Shown here one piece after another: positions 63,706-64,000 of a DNA stretch of 64,000 bases (positions are counted from its first letter, which is position 1; each line of letters begins with the position of its first letter). The position numbers were made by a program, and so were the translations under genes. The notes under the pieces were generated by a model. That model searched no databases, was not told where the DNA came from, and saw nothing but the letters and a program-made list of their open reading frames with translations. This stretch comes from Oligoflexia bacterium. Lineage in GTDB: Bacteria; Bdellovibrionota; UBA1018; CAIPTA01. The DNA lies in NCBI GenBank assembly GCA_023954355.1, contig JAMLID010000011.1, positions 26,349 to 90,348 of the forward strand. The letters run 5' to 3'.

Positions 63706-64000
63706 ATGAGGCAGTATTATTATAGATTTTTACTATTACTGTTCCTACCTGTATTCGCCTTAGCAGAAGGAACCATACCCTCTATACCAAAGACTCCAGC
63801 AATTAACACTTCTATACCCGCCTGTCTAATTCATGGGGAAAAGCAAGGTCAGTTAAAGCAGTTATTAGATCAACGTCGTCCCAATCACTTTAAACACAAA
63901 AACAATGGCGAAGTAAAAAAGTTTATCGAAAAGCAGGACTCACTACTTAGTTTTGGTATCAGGTCTTTAAAAGACCTTTGTGAAGAAATACAAAAAGCAG
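63706..64000 (+). CDS. N-terminal part of a secreted protein, runs off the window
   Basis: 98 codons are visible from the ATG at 63706, open to the right edge. A signal peptide (MRQYYYRFLLLLFLPVFALA) is followed by a Pro/Ile-rich stretch and a basic helical segment with two cysteines (ACLIHGEKQGQLKQLL, SLKDLCEEIQKA). No family is recognised from this part. Confidence 0.6.
   Translation, partial: MRQYYYRFLLLLFLPVFALAEGTIPSIPKTPAINTSIPACLIHGEKQGQLKQLLDQRRPNHFKHKNNGEVKKFIEKQDSLLSFGIRSLKDLCEEIQKA

Overview
The window is AT-rich Gram-negative chromosomal DNA. It carries an outer-membrane and LPS machinery (a TamA-like protein, TamB, an LptF/LptG permease, a FadL-like porin), a type IV pilus assembly operon (pilMNOPQ), many TPR proteins, a secreted trypsin-like protease and many small exported proteins. 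This fits a Bdellovibrionota-type (Bdellovibrio or Pseudobdellovibrio-like) predator lineage. The assignment is an inference from gene content and synteny, not from a marker search. No phage, IS element, transposase or CRISPR array was seen.

Layout. 0.1-8.5 kb: surface-polysaccharide island with four-gene leftward operon (methyltransferase, WecG/TagA-type transferase, polyprenyl-phosphate sugar transferase, WecB epimerase), several GT2 enzymes and a DEDDh exonuclease. 8.6-11.4 kb: hybrid histidine kinase divergent from a YcaO-like / nitroreductase pair. 11.7-14.4 kb: PilZ membrane protein, PilF-like TPR lipoprotein, RodZ. 14.4-14.7 kb: intergenic stretch between convergent genes with three perfect DnaA boxes. 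14.7-21.6 kb: LptF/G, second sugar transferase, pepA, asnS, trmL, rpsI, rplM. 21.8-31.9 kb: tamA-like gene with a local frame disruption, tamB, 1059-aa TPR protein. 32-40.3 kb: accC, accB, efp, TPR protein, pilQPONM. 40.5-48.9 kb: Lys/Ala-rich protein, GIY-YIG-like protein, structured leader plus pcnB, serB, lspA, nadA, rnpB, small exported proteins, SDR. 49-56 kb: arginase-GNAT pair, a decayed methyltransferase next to a GT2, a PfkB kinase, then a lipoprotein, protease and outer-membrane barrel. 56-64 kb: parvulin, exported GH31 related to sulfoquinovosidases, tRNA-Ile2 followed by a split copy of its 3' end, an amidoligase-like protein, FadL, beta-propeller with a MoaD/ThiS-like partner, and a truncated secreted-protein gene at the right edge.

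How the genes work together. WecB makes UDP-ManNAc, the sugar transferase primes undecaprenyl phosphate, and the WecG/TagA-like enzyme adds the second sugar. PilM-N-O-P form the inner-membrane platform that reaches the PilQ secretin; the PilF-like lipoprotein and the PilZ protein may act in the same system. TamA/TamB and LptF/G serve the outer membrane. AccB/AccC feed fatty-acid synthesis.

Most worth follow-up: the YcaO-like/nitroreductase pair (possible minimal peptide-modification locus), the DnaA-box cluster, the structured pcnB leader, the compensating frameshifts in tamA, the split tRNA-end repeat, the amidoligase-like protein, and repeated Thr-Gln-hydrophobic motifs in the large TPR protein.
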